Both the position numbers and the translations under genes were made by a program. From Defluviitaleaceae bacterium (GTDB lineage Bacteria; Bacillota; Clostridia; Lachnospirales; WQUN01), in assembly GCA_009779755.1 (NCBI GenBank), contig WRDO01000002.1, positions 1 to 64,000 of the forward strand: a DNA stretch of 64,000 nt, read 5' to 3'. The notes below the pieces were generated by a model that did no database searches, was not told the DNA's origin, and was given only the letters and a program-made list of their open reading frames with translations. Of this stretch, positions 1 to 10,632 are shown piece by piece. The stretch's first letter is position 1, and every line of letters begins with the position of its first letter.

Positions 1-96
1 ACGCTTCATCGAACGGCGTCCGCCGAGGAAGGCCAAAACCATTCCAAGAGCGGTTTGTAAAAATCCGTATAAATCCACGAAGTTAAAAGTATCCAT
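1..96 (-). CDS. small hydrophobic peptide, putative type I toxin (copy A1, runs off left edge): MDTFNFVDLYGFLQTALGMVLAFLGGRRSMKR...
   Basis: ATG at 96-94 behind AAAGGAGGTGA; near-identical N-terminus and leader to the copy at 39663-39815; TATAAT-like box upstream on the minus strand near 177-182. Confidence 0.7.
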   Translation of the reverse strand, partial: MDTFNFVDLYGFLQTALGMVLAFLGGRRSMKR

Positions 97-274
97 AGCT
101 ATCACCTCCTTTCCATCCCCAAATGCTTGCGGAATGAAAAAGGCGTGAAGCAAGCCGTCCCACGACTGCCCGGGCATTATACATCACATCGTAACGTCAA
201 CAAACCCACGAATCGCCACTTTCCGACAGGACAAAAAGATTTGTTTTTTCAATATGTATTATGTGAAAATGATG

Positions 275-427
275 TTGATTTTTTTGCCAAAACAGATATA
301 ATAAAAACAGGCCACGGCGAGAACCGTGACCTGTGGTGGAGAACAGCCGCTTCCGGCAAGCTCCACGACCTATTTTGTTACGGTATTAGGGCCGCTGTTC
401 TTGTCAGAGATTGGGCGGCTCTTTTCG
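275..427 (+). ncRNA. putative antisense RNA (antitoxin-like) over toxin remnant A2
   Basis: TTGATT(275-280)-16 nt-TATAAT(297-302); hairpin 307-334; stem GTGGAG/CTCCAC 336-366; terminator AGGGCCGC...GCGGCTCT + TTTTCG 388-426. Confidence 0.65.
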
Positions 428-469
428 TTACGCTTCATCGAACGGCGTCCGCCGAGGAAGGCCAAAACC
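370..469 (-). pseudogene. 3' remnant of type I toxin-like ORF (copy A2): VLAFLGGRRSMKRNEKSRPISDKNSGPNTVTK*
   Basis: 430-469 is an exact 40-bp copy of 1-40; N-terminal half is missing and an in-frame TAG lies just upstream. Confidence 0.65.
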
Positions 470-630
470 AAAGGCTAACGATCGCCGGTTTTATGTTCCG
501 TGAAATTTATTTCGAATTGTGTAGCGCATATTGTCGAATCATGTTATGATATCGATGACGGCTCTTGTAGGGGGTCGGTTCGTGCAAATGCCTTTCTTTC
601 ATTACGGTAATTGGGAAAGGAGGTGAGAGC

Positions 631-777
631 ATGAGCAGTTTGGCTCTTTCTTTAATCGAGATTACGATAAAGGCATTCGTCAAAGTTATCGTTACAACGC
701 TTGCCAAATACGTAGTTTACCGAAGAAAAGGGAGAACCGCCCCTATTCGAAGTAGGGACGGTTCTGATTTAATGTAA
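631..777 (+). CDS. small hydrophobic/basic 48-aa peptide, putative type I toxin (copy B): MSSLALSLIEITIKAFVKVIVTTLAKYVVYRRKGRTAPIRSRDGSDLM
   Basis: GGAAAGGAGGTGAGAGC-ATG; leader similar to copies A1 and C; terminator GGCTC...GAGCC-GTTTTTATT at 795-824. Confidence 0.7.
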   Translation: MSSLALSLIEITIKAFVKVIVTTLAKYVVYRRKGRTAPIRSRDGSDLM

Positions 778-850
778 CATCCAAGTCACGAATCGGCTCC
801 TCTCAGATAAGAGCCGTTTTTATTATATAAAGCATACCCGTTTATGTCAA
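725..850 (-). ncRNA. putative antisense RNA opposite toxin copy B (promoter plus transcript)
   Basis: minus-strand TTGACA(850-845)-17 nt-TATAAT(827-822); terminator AGAACCGTCCCTA/TAGGGGCGGTTCT then CCCTTTTC at 765-725. Confidence 0.7.
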
Positions 851-914
851 ATATTATTGTAACCGCCCGGCACACCCGTACGGTGGAAGGCTTAACATCG
901 CCGACCCCCCTTTT

Positions 915-1571
915 TTAATATAGAAGGAACCCACTGTTTATACCGATAAAAGGATTATGATGCCTTTCATGCCCGATGGTGGTACTCGGCCCGTGGCCGG
1001 GATAAACGTTAACACCGTCGGGTAAAGGAAGGAGTTTATCTTTTATGCTATTGATTAATTGGTTATAGTCACCCGCGGGTAAGTCCGTACGCCCGACGGA
1101 CTGCCTGAACAACGTATCGCCCGTAAACAAGTTGCCGTCGGCTTTATCGTAATAGCACACCCCGCCCGGCGTATGGCCGGGGGTGTGTATCACCCGCAGC
1201 GTTGTACCGCCGAGGGAGAAGACATCCCCATCGTTTAATGTTCCGTCGGCCGCTGTTGCAATGCTCGTACCGCGCAAAGCGGATAGGTTGACAGCAGGGT
1301 CTTCAACTATTTCCATTTCATTAACGTGGCAATAGAGCGGCACGAAAAACAGGCGTTTCAATTCCTCCGCCGCAACGATATGGTCGAAATGGCCGTGGGT
1401 AAGCAGGATCGCCTTAACCGCGATATTGTTTTCTTGAATAAAAGCGGTTAACGCCTGTATATCCGCTTCGCCGCATCCGGCGTCAATCAACACACCTCCG
1501 GTAGAAGGGGCGTCGTAACATAGGTAGATATTTTGCCTCATGGTATTATTATTGAAGGTTTTGATTTTCAT
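915..1571 (-). CDS. MBL-fold metallohydrolase (glyoxalase II-like)
   Basis: LLTHGHFDHI, HTPGHTPGG, TGDTLF and YPGHG motifs. Confidence 0.9.
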   Translation of the reverse strand: MKIKTFNNNTMRQNIYLCYDAPSTGGVLIDAGCGEADIQALTAFIQENNIAVKAILLTHGHFDHIVAAEELKRLFFVPLYCHVNEMEIVEDPAVNLSALRGTSIATAADGTLNDGDVFSLGGTTLRVIHTPGHTPGGVCYYDKADGNLFTGDTLFRQSVGRTDLPAGDYNQLINSIKDKLLPLPDGVNVYPGHGPSTTIGHERHHNPFIGINSGFLLY

Positions 1572-1572
1572 A

Positions 1573-3966
1573 TTATTCGATCGTTCCCGCCGGGCGTATC
1601 GCTTCATACACCCGTACATAATCCACATACATAACCGCGGGGAAGTCGAAGGTGTTCATGTTCTGCGAGCCTTGCGGGTCGAAGCCGCCGCCTACGGCAA
1701 GGTTCAACAGGATGTGGAAGGGTTGGTCGAAGGGTGCGGGGAAGGGGAAATTGGCTTCTTCGTCGGGGTGGCGGCTCCACCACCGGGTTTGCGTCCACGT
1801 TAAAGTGTCGTTTACGTAAAAGCGTATCCGCCCCGGTTCCCATTCCACGGCGTAGACGTTAAAGTCGGTGATCGATTGCCCCTCGGGGAAGTTGTGGACA
1901 TTGTAGGTATACGTATTGCCCGGCCATGCCGTGCCGAAATGGATCGCCGACGAACTGCGCCCGGGGAAACGCCCCATCGCTTCCATGATATCAATTTCGC
2001 CGCCCATCGGCCATCCGCCGTAGGGGGAATCGGTGGGAAGCATCCAAAACGCGGGCCACATGCCGTTGCCCGCGGGCAGCTTGATGCGTGCCTCCACGCG
2101 TCCGTATTGGACGGAAAAACCTTCGCCGACACCCGGCGTACCCGTGGAACGTATCCGCCCCGAGGTGTAGCTCCTTCGGCCTTCTGTGGGGCTTGAACGG
2201 TTTTCGCGTCGGGCTTCGATGCGCAGCATCCCGTCCGCAACGGTTACGTTGTCCGCGTGATAATATTGCGCTTCGTCGTTACCCCAACCCGTGAGACCGT
2301 ATTGTGCGCCCGTTCCGCTCATGACTTCCCACACGCTCAAATCCAAGGCATCGCCGTCGAATTCGTCGCTCCATACCAAGCGCCATTGCTCGGAATCGTT
2401 TTTGCCGTAATCATGTGCCGCGTTCGTTTCAAACATAAAAGTCGCCACGCTCCTCGCGGGGAGGTTATATTGGAAAGCGTACTCCCCTGCCGTTATTTGG
2501 ATATCCCTGTCCTGCCTGTTTGCGTTCCATACGACTACCGTGGTCGTACCGTCCGGGTTGACGGCGGCTACGGTTTCGATGCCTTGATGTTGGTTGGAAT
2601 GGATGCGTATCGCGCCCGGCACGATGTATTTCGAGAAATGCGCCAACGCGTAATATTCGAGGTTGTACGTGATGCCGTTTGTACGGGTGTCGATCTGCAC
2701 GATGCCGCGTACGGTGCTTCGCCGTTCGGGTGCGGGGATAAACGGGCCGTTGTTTTCGTCCAACGCTACATTCCATAAAATATATGACTTGCCGTGGTTG
2801 CGGAGAACACCGATACCGTTGCGCACGAACTCGAAGAACGCCGTTTCAAACCCCGGCACCCATTCGCCGCCCGCGCCTTCGGTGAAGTGCTGCTCCACGG
2901 GGAATTGATCGAACACACGGTTCTGCGCCGAAACGTTGCCGCCGTAATGGTGCCACGCCACACCGTCCACCCATTGACCGGCACGTTCAAGTACCGTAAG
3001 GGGGAATTCGGGCACGTCCCAGTTATGGTCGTACACCAACAGGCTGATATTGGGGAAATATTTGCGCAGCATGGGTCCCAGCGAACGGTTGATAAATTCC
3101 GCTTGGAATACCGCGCTCATGCCGCAGCCGGGGTAATCGGGCGGTACGTGCAACGGTTCGTTCTGCGGGGTGACGGCGCGGATAGGGATCCCTTCGTCGT
3201 GGTACGCCTGCAGGAACAGGATCAGATAACGGGCATAATCGTCGAACCGCTCGTGCCGAAGCTGACCGCCGATCATTGAGCCGCTCGTTTTCATCCAAGC
3301 GGGCGGGCTCCACGGCGACGCCATAACGGAAAGCCTTGGGTTGATTTCCAAGGCTTTTTTTAATAGGGGGATGATGTGTTCGCGGTCGTAATCGATCGAA
3401 AAATTTTCCAACGCGGGGTCGTAGCTCATCGAATAGGAGTACATCTCCCGCGCGAAGTCACTTGCGCCGATGGTTTGGCGCAGGTACGAAAGCCCGATGC
3501 CCCGCTCATGGCAAAACAGGCGGTGCATCAGTTCGTCCAGCGCTTCTTCGGAAAGGTATTCCTTCATTAAATACGCGGATGAATCCGTAAGCGATCCGCC
3601 GAAGCCGTCGATCACTTGGAAACCTTGTTCGTAATCCAATCGGATGTTGTTGGGGGAAGCAGCGAAGTCCGCCGCACGTTTAACGGTCGGGCTTTCCGCT
3701 TTCGCGAACATAAGGCGTTCGTCGCCGGTGGTGATGTACACGCTTACGGGGGAGGTGATTTGTACGCGGTAGTTAGCTGACACCGGCCCGTAGCCCTTCT
3801 GCTTGCGTATTGTTGCGGGGTTCGTCGGTTCGCGGGTAATTTGCGGCGCGGCTTGGCCGTTGGTCGGATCGGTTGCGTCCATATTTTTAATTTCCTCCTC
3901 ATTGTGCCCGCGCCCGCAGGCGGCGGCGGAAAATATCAAAACCAACAATAAGACGAATATTTTCAT
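1573..3966 (-). CDS. lipoprotein with GH30-family and GH16-family (beta-1,3-glucanase-like) domains
   Basis: lipobox FSAAACG; GH30-like GFGGSLTDSSA, WSPPAWMKTSG, TPQNEPL, FTEGAGGEW; GH16-like WSDEFDGDALDLSVW and GGEIDIMEAMG. Confidence 0.88.
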   Translation of the reverse strand: MKIFVLLLVLIFSAAACGRGHNEEEIKNMDATDPTNGQAAPQITREPTNPATIRKQKGYGPVSANYRVQITSPVSVYITTGDERLMFAKAESPTVKRAADFAASPNNIRLDYEQGFQVIDGFGGSLTDSSAYLMKEYLSEEALDELMHRLFCHERGIGLSYLRQTIGASDFAREMYSYSMSYDPALENFSIDYDREHIIPLLKKALEINPRLSVMASPWSPPAWMKTSGSMIGGQLRHERFDDYARYLILFLQAYHDEGIPIRAVTPQNEPLHVPPDYPGCGMSAVFQAEFINRSLGPMLRKYFPNISLLVYDHNWDVPEFPLTVLERAGQWVDGVAWHHYGGNVSAQNRVFDQFPVEQHFTEGAGGEWVPGFETAFFEFVRNGIGVLRNHGKSYILWNVALDENNGPFIPAPERRSTVRGIVQIDTRTNGITYNLEYYALAHFSKYIVPGAIRIHSNQHQGIETVAAVNPDGTTTVVVWNANRQDRDIQITAGEYAFQYNLPARSVATFMFETNAAHDYGKNDSEQWRLVWSDEFDGDALDLSVWEVMSGTGAQYGLTGWGNDEAQYYHADNVTVADGMLRIEARRENRSSPTEGRRSYTSGRIRSTGTPGVGEGFSVQYGRVEARIKLPAGNGMWPAFWMLPTDSPYGGWPMGGEIDIMEAMGRFPGRSSSAIHFGTAWPGNTYTYNVHNFPEGQSITDFNVYAVEWEPGRIRFYVNDTLTWTQTRWWSRHPDEEANFPFPAPFDQPFHILLNLAVGGGFDPQGSQNMNTFDFPAVMYVDYVRVYEAIRPAGTIE

Positions 3967-4169
3967 AAGGGATCACCGATTTAATTGATTAGCAAATTCT
4001 ACCACACGGATTGACTAACGTACAATGATATAAAGCATTGTACCATGTATATTCGTACAGGATATTATCATATATATGGGGTACAATTGACCAAAAACTA
4101 TTGTAAAAATCTACCCGCTATGGTAATATCGCCTAAACATGGATGTAAAAATAAAGGAGGAATTCCATC

Positions 4170-5810
4170 ATGCGATTTAAAGCCTTGCTGCTTGTGGTAT
4201 TGGCAGCGGTACTTATGTTGGCGGCCTGCGGGCGGCGCGAAGCGGAACCGGTAGACCCCATCTCATTGCTGGGTACGGACGGGATCATGGCCCTGCCCGC
4301 GGATACCGCCGGTGAAATCACCGTGTTTATGTGGTCAGGCAGCGGTACGTTCCTGCGTGACGTAGGCCGCGTATACATCGCCGCCGAGGACATCATGGGG
4401 CAAAACGAAGCCGCCGTTATCGCTACGGCGCGTGAATTCAACAGGATGTACCCCAATATTGCCGTCAACGTATATGCGCGGGCGGACGGACCCAACGATA
4501 ATGATATCTCTTGGGACCAATACCGGTTAAACTTCGAAATGGAATTCGGCCATTACCCCGATATCTTCGCCGTACATGACCTTATGTCGGACATCGAAAG
4601 GGGTATCGTAGCCGACCTCACCATTTTCGAGGACGACCCGATATACAAAGCGTTTAACCCCGCCATCATGGACCTGATGAATATCGGCGGGCGTCAGTTT
4701 GCCGTGCCCCAGTACTTGGTGCCGTGGGGCGTGTTCGTCAACCGTTCCTTGGCAAACGCGCAAAACCTTGATATGCCCAGACCCCAATGGACGATCGAGG
4801 AATATTTCCGCTTTATCGGCAACCACAGCCCCAACGAGTGGTACGGCGCGGATTCACCCCCGTGGCTGCTGATCGATTCCGGCACGCGTGACTTTCATTA
4901 CCAATTGCTTAACCGCGAACCCAACGAACCGCACGTACGCTTAAATTCGCAAGCCACACGTGATTTGTTGGCCATGATGCCCCGCGCGGTCGCATCGACC
5001 GTATGGCCGCAACGCAACATGGGCAACGTAGCCGACGAGTTTATGGATTGGTGGTGGGGACCGCGTTGGTTCCAGCAAGGGCGTTTGCTCGCGCATGTAG
5101 GCGACCCGTGGTTTATGGGCGACTTCGCCAACCCCAATCCCGACCATTGGTTCCACGCCGGGTTTGATTGGGATATCTACCCCCGTCCCTCCACCGCTAC
5201 GATGGGTGTGCATGTGGGTATGGTGCTTGACCCCATGGCCATCCGTAACTATGCCATGGACGACGGCAACCCCAATCTTAACGCCGCGGAGTATAACCGC
5301 TTAGCCATTGCATGGGAATTTGTTAAGTTTATGAACGGCGATACCCGCGCATGGCGTGCCCGCGCCAACCAATTGTTCAACGACGACGGCAACATGGCGC
5401 CCTCGATGAACGACTCCTTCCCGTTCGTCACGGGCGTAGCCTTCTACGAGCAAATGGAGTATTGGTACCAAGGCGGCCGCGAACGCTTCAGGGACCCCGG
5501 CGTAATGCCCGGCTTCCACTATGTGTTGGAAGTATGGAACAGGGGCGACATCATAGCCAACCCCGACAAGGTAGTGCCGTGGTCATACGAGCATGAAGGC
5601 TCGCGCCGCGACATCACCTACGAATGGAACCGCAAATACGCGGAGGATGTAACCGGGGCAGGGGAAGCCGACCCCCATTGGTTGGATATGGTCCTTTCCC
5701 GTCTTCCGGATTGGGACGTGGCGTTTAACCAACGCTTCGACAACGCATGGGCCAACTTCTACGTCGCGCTTGAACGCTTCTACCCCGTACAGCAACGCGG
5801 CGGAAGATAA
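4170..5810 (+). CDS. ABC transporter extracellular solute-binding lipoprotein (carbohydrate type)
   Basis: lipobox LMLAACG; family-1 SBP-like composition; neighbours are permeases. Confidence 0.85.
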   Translation: MRFKALLLVVLAAVLMLAACGRREAEPVDPISLLGTDGIMALPADTAGEITVFMWSGSGTFLRDVGRVYIAAEDIMGQNEAAVIATAREFNRMYPNIAVNVYARADGPNDNDISWDQYRLNFEMEFGHYPDIFAVHDLMSDIERGIVADLTIFEDDPIYKAFNPAIMDLMNIGGRQFAVPQYLVPWGVFVNRSLANAQNLDMPRPQWTIEEYFRFIGNHSPNEWYGADSPPWLLIDSGTRDFHYQLLNREPNEPHVRLNSQATRDLLAMMPRAVASTVWPQRNMGNVADEFMDWWWGPRWFQQGRLLAHVGDPWFMGDFANPNPDHWFHAGFDWDIYPRPSTATMGVHVGMVLDPMAIRNYAMDDGNPNLNAAEYNRLAIAWEFVKFMNGDTRAWRARANQLFNDDGNMAPSMNDSFPFVTGVAFYEQMEYWYQGGRERFRDPGVMPGFHYVLEVWNRGDIIANPDKVVPWSYEHEGSRRDITYEWNRKYAEDVTGAGEADPHWLDMVLSRLPDWDVAFNQRFDNAWANFYVALERFYPVQQRGGR

Positions 5811-5881
5811 AATCAATTAAAAAAAAGGGGCGGGGGATGTTGTCCTTCGCCCCTTCTACATATACATAGAGGGTGCGGTTA

Positions 5882-8791
5882 ATGAAGGTAAAGACGGTCA
5901 TACAAGTTTTAATCGTGGCGGTACTTACAACAACGGGGGCGATATTCCTCCTGTATCAAAGCCCCGTGGACATCACGCCGCCCACCCGTGCCGAAGTGGA
6001 TGCGGCAATTTACTTGCTCCGCGCTTCCTTACCCAACCCGCGCTTCGGGTATATGGACTTTTTGGACGCCCACGCGCATTTGAGGGGTAAAACACCGCCG
6101 TTCGAACAAACGGCAAACAACGGGGAATTCATACTGGGGAGCGGCGAAACCGAAGCCTTCACCGTTGACGTACCGTATGAAGGTTTATATTACCTTGTAC
6201 TTTCCTATTCGTTGCCGCAGACGTTCAACGATATCATCGTTGGGGTGACCGTCAACGGCGAGCGTCCTTTCGAGGAGGCTTCCTCTGTTGTGCTGCCTGT
6301 TTTTTGGCGGGACGAAACCAAGGATTTCCCGTTAAACCGTTTCGGGGATGAAACCGTCCCGCCGCAAGTACAGGTGCATGGCCGCCATTCGGTGGAACTG
6401 TACGACAAAGGGTATATCAGCGATACACCCCTGCTTTTCAAATTAAAAGCGGGGGAAAATACGATCGAAATACATAACACGACCTCCCGTTTGGTATGGG
6501 TGAACGAGCTTACCGTCCGTTCCGAACGGGTTTTGCCCGCGTACCGACCGCCGTCCTCATCGGCCTATACGGGTTTGATCACCCTCAACGCCATACATAA
6601 TACGCACAAGAATTCACCCTTCGTACAATTGGCAGGCACGCGAAACGCTGTGCTGTACCCCTTCCACCCTGTGGACCGGCGCATTAATAACCTCAATATA
6701 TCGAATGCGGGCAGCGAGGTGTTCTTTACGTTGGACGTTCCGCGGGATGGGTATTACGCGTTTACGCTCCATGCCGTAACGGAACACGACGACATGCCGA
6801 CCTTCATCACCGTCCGCGTAAACGGGGAAATCCCGTTCGCCGAAGCCGCATCTTTCCCGCTCATGCCTTACAGGGATTCGCGCTGGCGCAACCATACGTT
6901 AACCGACAGCGAAGGCGAACCCCTGTATTTTTACTTAAAAGCCGGGACCAACGAAATCTCCGTACGTACGGAGCTTGCCCCCTACGCCGAACAATTCCGC
7001 CAAATGCGTTTGTTGATCGACCACATCAACCACTTCAGCTTGGAAATACGGCGCGTAACGGGCCGCGAAATCGACCGCAACCGTACGTGGCGTTTTACGC
7101 GGTATATCCCCGAAACCGAGGATTACCTGTTCGCGTACCATACGATTTTCCGCGATATGGTCAGCCAATTGGTAAAGCACAGCCCGCGCGGGAATAATTC
7201 GGGTGTGGCGAACCATATGGTCGGCGCCATTTCGTTATTGGATACACTGCTGGAACGCCCCGACGAATTACCCCTGCGTATTTCCGCCCTTAACGGTACG
7301 GGCGTGGAGGTGGAGGCATCGATCCTGCATTTGACGGGTATGGCGATGGACAACCTCGTGGATGTAGGGGCCGCAATCAATAATATCCATATAGGCCGCG
7401 CGTATGACCTGCCGCGCGAACGCGCACCCATACACGAAGCGTTTTGGGCGGGTATGCAACACCTGTTGGCTACGTATACCTCCGATAAGTTCCTCGTAAG
7501 GAACCGCGACGACGCGTTAAACGTATGGCTCAACTATTCCTACCTGCATGTGGATATCCTGCAACGCTTGGTGGACACACGCTTTACGCCGCAGACGGGT
7601 ATACAGGTAAACCTGAGCGTGATGCCCGATGTGTACCGTTTGATCATGGCGCGTGCCGCGGGTACCAATCCCGACGTGGCGTTGGGCGTACCCGCGCATA
7701 TGCCCTTCGAGATGGGCGCGCGCGGTGCGTTATATGACCTGACGGTGTTCGACGATTTTTGGGGGTTTATGGGTAACCTTGTGCCGGGCGCGATGGTGCC
7801 GTATATATTTAATGATTCGGTTTACGCCATACCCGAAACGATTAACTTCGCCGCTACGGTGTACCGTACAGATATCCTCAATTCATTGGGGATCCCCCCT
7901 CCGGACACATGGATGGACGTAGCCGCCATGCAAGCGGAGCTGCAACGCTTTGACATGAGTTTTTATAAGCCCGTCGCGTCGGGTGTCGGGTACAAATGGT
8001 TCTTCCAAACCTCACCGCTTATCTACCAACACGGGGGTTCGTTGTTTAACCCCGACGGGTTATCGACGGCGATCAACGAACCCGAAGCGGTGCGTGCGAT
8101 TACGTTCCTCGGCGATTTATTCTCGACTTTTGCGCTGGACGCGCAGGTACCCGCGTTGTTTAACGCTTTCCGGTTCGGTCAAAATCCCGTCGCCATTTTG
8201 GACCCCGCCACATACATGCTTTTAATAAACGCCGCGCCGGAGCTCTTGGGTCAATGGGATATCGCCCCGTTCCCCGGTACGCAGCAAGACGACGGAAGCA
8301 TCGCGCGGTGGTTTATCGCCAACGGAAACGGCTCGATGATTTTTAACAATACCGACAAAGCCGATGACGCGTGGGAATTCCTCAAATGGTATCTGTCGGC
8401 GGAAATTCAACGCGATTTCGCCTTTTCGCTGTTCGCCAACCATAATATCCTTTGGCTTTCATCCAATCTGGAGGCATTGGCGGAGGTACCCATCGAATCT
8501 CACCATCGTGAGGTTTTGCTGGGGTCCATGAATTGGCTGCGCGACGTACCCCGAAGCCCCGGCCAATACATCCTCGAACGTATGCTCTCCGACATATGGA
8601 ATACCATGGTCATGGACGGTACACCCGCGCAAGCGGCCATCGACCTGCGCGTTATCGAAATCAATCGGGAGTTTACCCGTAAGATGACTGAATTCGGGTT
8701 CCTTGATTCCTACGGGAATCAAATCCGGCCGTATACCGTACGTGAATTGGATTGGGTCATCGAGCAAATCGAAAGGGCGCGGCGGCCATGA
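5882..8791 (+). CDS. large (about 970 aa) extracellular solute-binding protein with extended N-terminal beta-rich region
   Basis: N-terminal signal anchor; C-terminal half SBP-like ([30 protein letters not shown]); position before permeases. Confidence 0.8.
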   Translation: MKVKTVIQVLIVAVLTTTGAIFLLYQSPVDITPPTRAEVDAAIYLLRASLPNPRFGYMDFLDAHAHLRGKTPPFEQTANNGEFILGSGETEAFTVDVPYEGLYYLVLSYSLPQTFNDIIVGVTVNGERPFEEASSVVLPVFWRDETKDFPLNRFGDETVPPQVQVHGRHSVELYDKGYISDTPLLFKLKAGENTIEIHNTTSRLVWVNELTVRSERVLPAYRPPSSSAYTGLITLNAIHNTHKNSPFVQLAGTRNAVLYPFHPVDRRINNLNISNAGSEVFFTLDVPRDGYYAFTLHAVTEHDDMPTFITVRVNGEIPFAEAASFPLMPYRDSRWRNHTLTDSEGEPLYFYLKAGTNEISVRTELAPYAEQFRQMRLLIDHINHFSLEIRRVTGREIDRNRTWRFTRYIPETEDYLFAYHTIFRDMVSQLVKHSPRGNNSGVANHMVGAISLLDTLLERPDELPLRISALNGTGVEVEASILHLTGMAMDNLVDVGAAINNIHIGRAYDLPRERAPIHEAFWAGMQHLLATYTSDKFLVRNRDDALNVWLNYSYLHVDILQRLVDTRFTPQTGIQVNLSVMPDVYRLIMARAAGTNPDVALGVPAHMPFEMGARGALYDLTVFDDFWGFMGNLVPGAMVPYIFNDSVYAIPETINFAATVYRTDILNSLGIPPPDTWMDVAAMQAELQRFDMSFYKPVASGVGYKWFFQTSPLIYQHGGSLFNPDGLSTAINEPEAVRAITFLGDLFSTFALDAQVPALFNAFRFGQNPVAILDPATYMLLINAAPELLGQWDIAPFPGTQQDDGSIARWFIANGNGSMIFNNTDKADDAWEFLKWYLSAEIQRDFAFSLFANHNILWLSSNLEALAEVPIESHHREVLLGSMNWLRDVPRSPGQYILERMLSDIWNTMVMDGTPAQAAIDLRVIEINREFTRKMTEFGFLDSYGNQIRPYTVRELDWVIEQIERARRP

Positions 8792-9732
8792 TTAAAACGA
8801 CGCCCTATGTAAAGCAACGTAAATCATACGGCGACCGCGTCCGTACGATGGGTGACGGGATGCACGCCCTTTTCCTGTTGCTTCCGTACGGCATCCTGTT
8901 TTCGATGTTTATCGCCATCCCCACGGCTATCGCGATTTTTTTGAGCTTCACGTACTTCGATTTGGTGCAAATGCCGACCTTCGCGGGATTAAACAATTAC
9001 ATCGCGTTATTAACGCAGGACGGGATATTTTTCCGCAACGTGTTGCCCAATACGTTGCAATTCGCGATCATCGTGGGGCCGGGCGGGTACGTGATTTCGT
9101 TCATCATGGCGTGGATATTGGCGCAGATCCAAAAGGTGCCGCGTACGGTCTTCGCGCTTTGCCTGTTTATGCCGTCACTTGCGCCGGGCGTTTTCGTGGG
9201 GACGTTGTGGGTGACGATCTTTTCCGGTAACCAGTACGGCTTCGTCAACGCGATGCTGCTTAACTGGGATTTGATCGACCAGCCCATCCAGTTCCTGCAA
9301 TCCGCCGACCATATCATGTGGGTCATGCTGTTGGTTTCGTTATGGAGCGCGATGGGGCTTGGCTTCTTGGCGATGTTGGCGGGTATCCTCAACATCAATG
9401 AAGAATTGTACGAAGCCGCGTACATCGACGGCATACGCAACCGTTTCCAAGAAATTATCTACATCACGATACCGTCGGTTAAGCCGCAAATGCTCTTCGG
9501 CGCGGTTATGGCCATCGTCGGCGCGTTTAACGCGGGCGGGATCGGCGTCGCCCTGAGCGGCGCAAACCCCACACCCCAATACGCGGGGCAATTGATCACC
9601 AACCACATAGAGGACTTCGCTTTCATCCGTTACGAAATGGGGTACGCCGCCGCCGTTTCGGTCGTGCTTTTATGTATGGTGTGGGTGTTTTCGAAACTGG
9701 CGTACAAATTCTTCGGGGAGCGTGAATCCTAA
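8788..9732 (+). CDS. sugar ABC transporter permease (MalF-like)
   Basis: multi-TM; EAA-type motif [29 protein letters not shown]. Confidence 0.9.
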   Translation: MIKTTPYVKQRKSYGDRVRTMGDGMHALFLLLPYGILFSMFIAIPTAIAIFLSFTYFDLVQMPTFAGLNNYIALLTQDGIFFRNVLPNTLQFAIIVGPGGYVISFIMAWILAQIQKVPRTVFALCLFMPSLAPGVFVGTLWVTIFSGNQYGFVNAMLLNWDLIDQPIQFLQSADHIMWVMLLVSLWSAMGLGFLAMLAGILNINEELYEAAYIDGIRNRFQEIIYITIPSVKPQMLFGAVMAIVGAFNAGGIGVALSGANPTPQYAGQLITNHIEDFAFIRYEMGYAAAVSVVLLCMVWVFSKLAYKFFGERES

Positions 9733-10607
9733 TGCTTAACTCAGGCTTCCAAGGGACAAAAATCAACCCGTCGCGCTTCCATCGGTCGCAGTTAAAATTT
9801 TATTTGATACTGATCCCCATTTCGTTGTTTATGGTATTACCCGTGGTGTTTATCGTCAGCCAAGCGTTTAAACCCATTGATGAATTGTTCCGCTTTCCGC
9901 CGACGTTTATCGTGGAGCGTCCGACCTTGGCTAATTTCAGGCATATCATGCGCGTGGCTTCGGGTACGGGCGTACCCATGAGCCGCTTTTTGGTAAACAC
10001 GGTCATCGTTACGGCGGTTACGTGTTTCCTTACGATTATCATCACGGCGATGACGGCATACGGCTTAAGCAAAAAGAAATTCAAGATAAAAAACGGCTTG
10101 CTAAAGTTGAATCAAGCCGCGCTCATGTTCGTACCCGCCGCGGTGGGTATACCGCGCTACTTGGTTATCGTGGGTTCGGGCCTTAACAATAATTTCCTGG
10201 CGCATATCATCCCGTTCCTCGCGATGCCGGTGGGGTTGTTCCTCGTCAAGCAGTTTGTGGACCAAGTACCCGACGAGCTTATCGAAGCCGCGCGGATGGA
10301 CGGCGCGGGGGAAATCAAAGTGATGTGGCGCATCGTGTTCCCGTTGATAAAACCCGCGCTGGCAACGGTGACGATCCTCACCTTCCAAGCGGTGTGGGGC
10401 GCGATGGAATCGTCTACGATGTTTGTCGAGGACGATACGCTGCGGACGTTTGCGTTTTATTTGGGTAATTTGGCAATCGGCGGCAATCCGGTTATGGCGG
10501 GTGTGGGTGCGGCCGCGGGGGTGATTATGTTTGTGCCGAATCTGGTCATTTTTATCGCCATGCAATCGAGGGTAATGAGTACCATGAGCCATTCGGGGAT
10601 TAAATAA
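9732..10607 (+). CDS. sugar ABC transporter permease (MalG-like)
   Basis: EAA-type motif DELIEAARMDGAGEIKVMWRIVFPLIKPA. Confidence 0.9.
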   Translation: MLNSGFQGTKINPSRFHRSQLKFYLILIPISLFMVLPVVFIVSQAFKPIDELFRFPPTFIVERPTLANFRHIMRVASGTGVPMSRFLVNTVIVTAVTCFLTIIITAMTAYGLSKKKFKIKNGLLKLNQAALMFVPAAVGIPRYLVIVGSGLNNNFLAHIIPFLAMPVGLFLVKQFVDQVPDELIEAARMDGAGEIKVMWRIVFPLIKPALATVTILTFQAVWGAMESSTMFVEDDTLRTFAFYLGNLAIGGNPVMAGVGAAAGVIMFVPNLVIFIAMQSRVMSTMSHSGIK

Positions 10608-10632
10608 CGGGCAAAAACAAGGAGGTGAACCG

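Noticed and set aside
127-549. 140-aa plus-strand ORF
   Set aside because: Runs antisense through two toxin copies, their promoter and the antisense RNA; no family motif
1876-3570. Many plus-strand ORFs over the glycosidase gene
   Set aside because: Antisense open frames typical of this codon usage; no motifs or RBS
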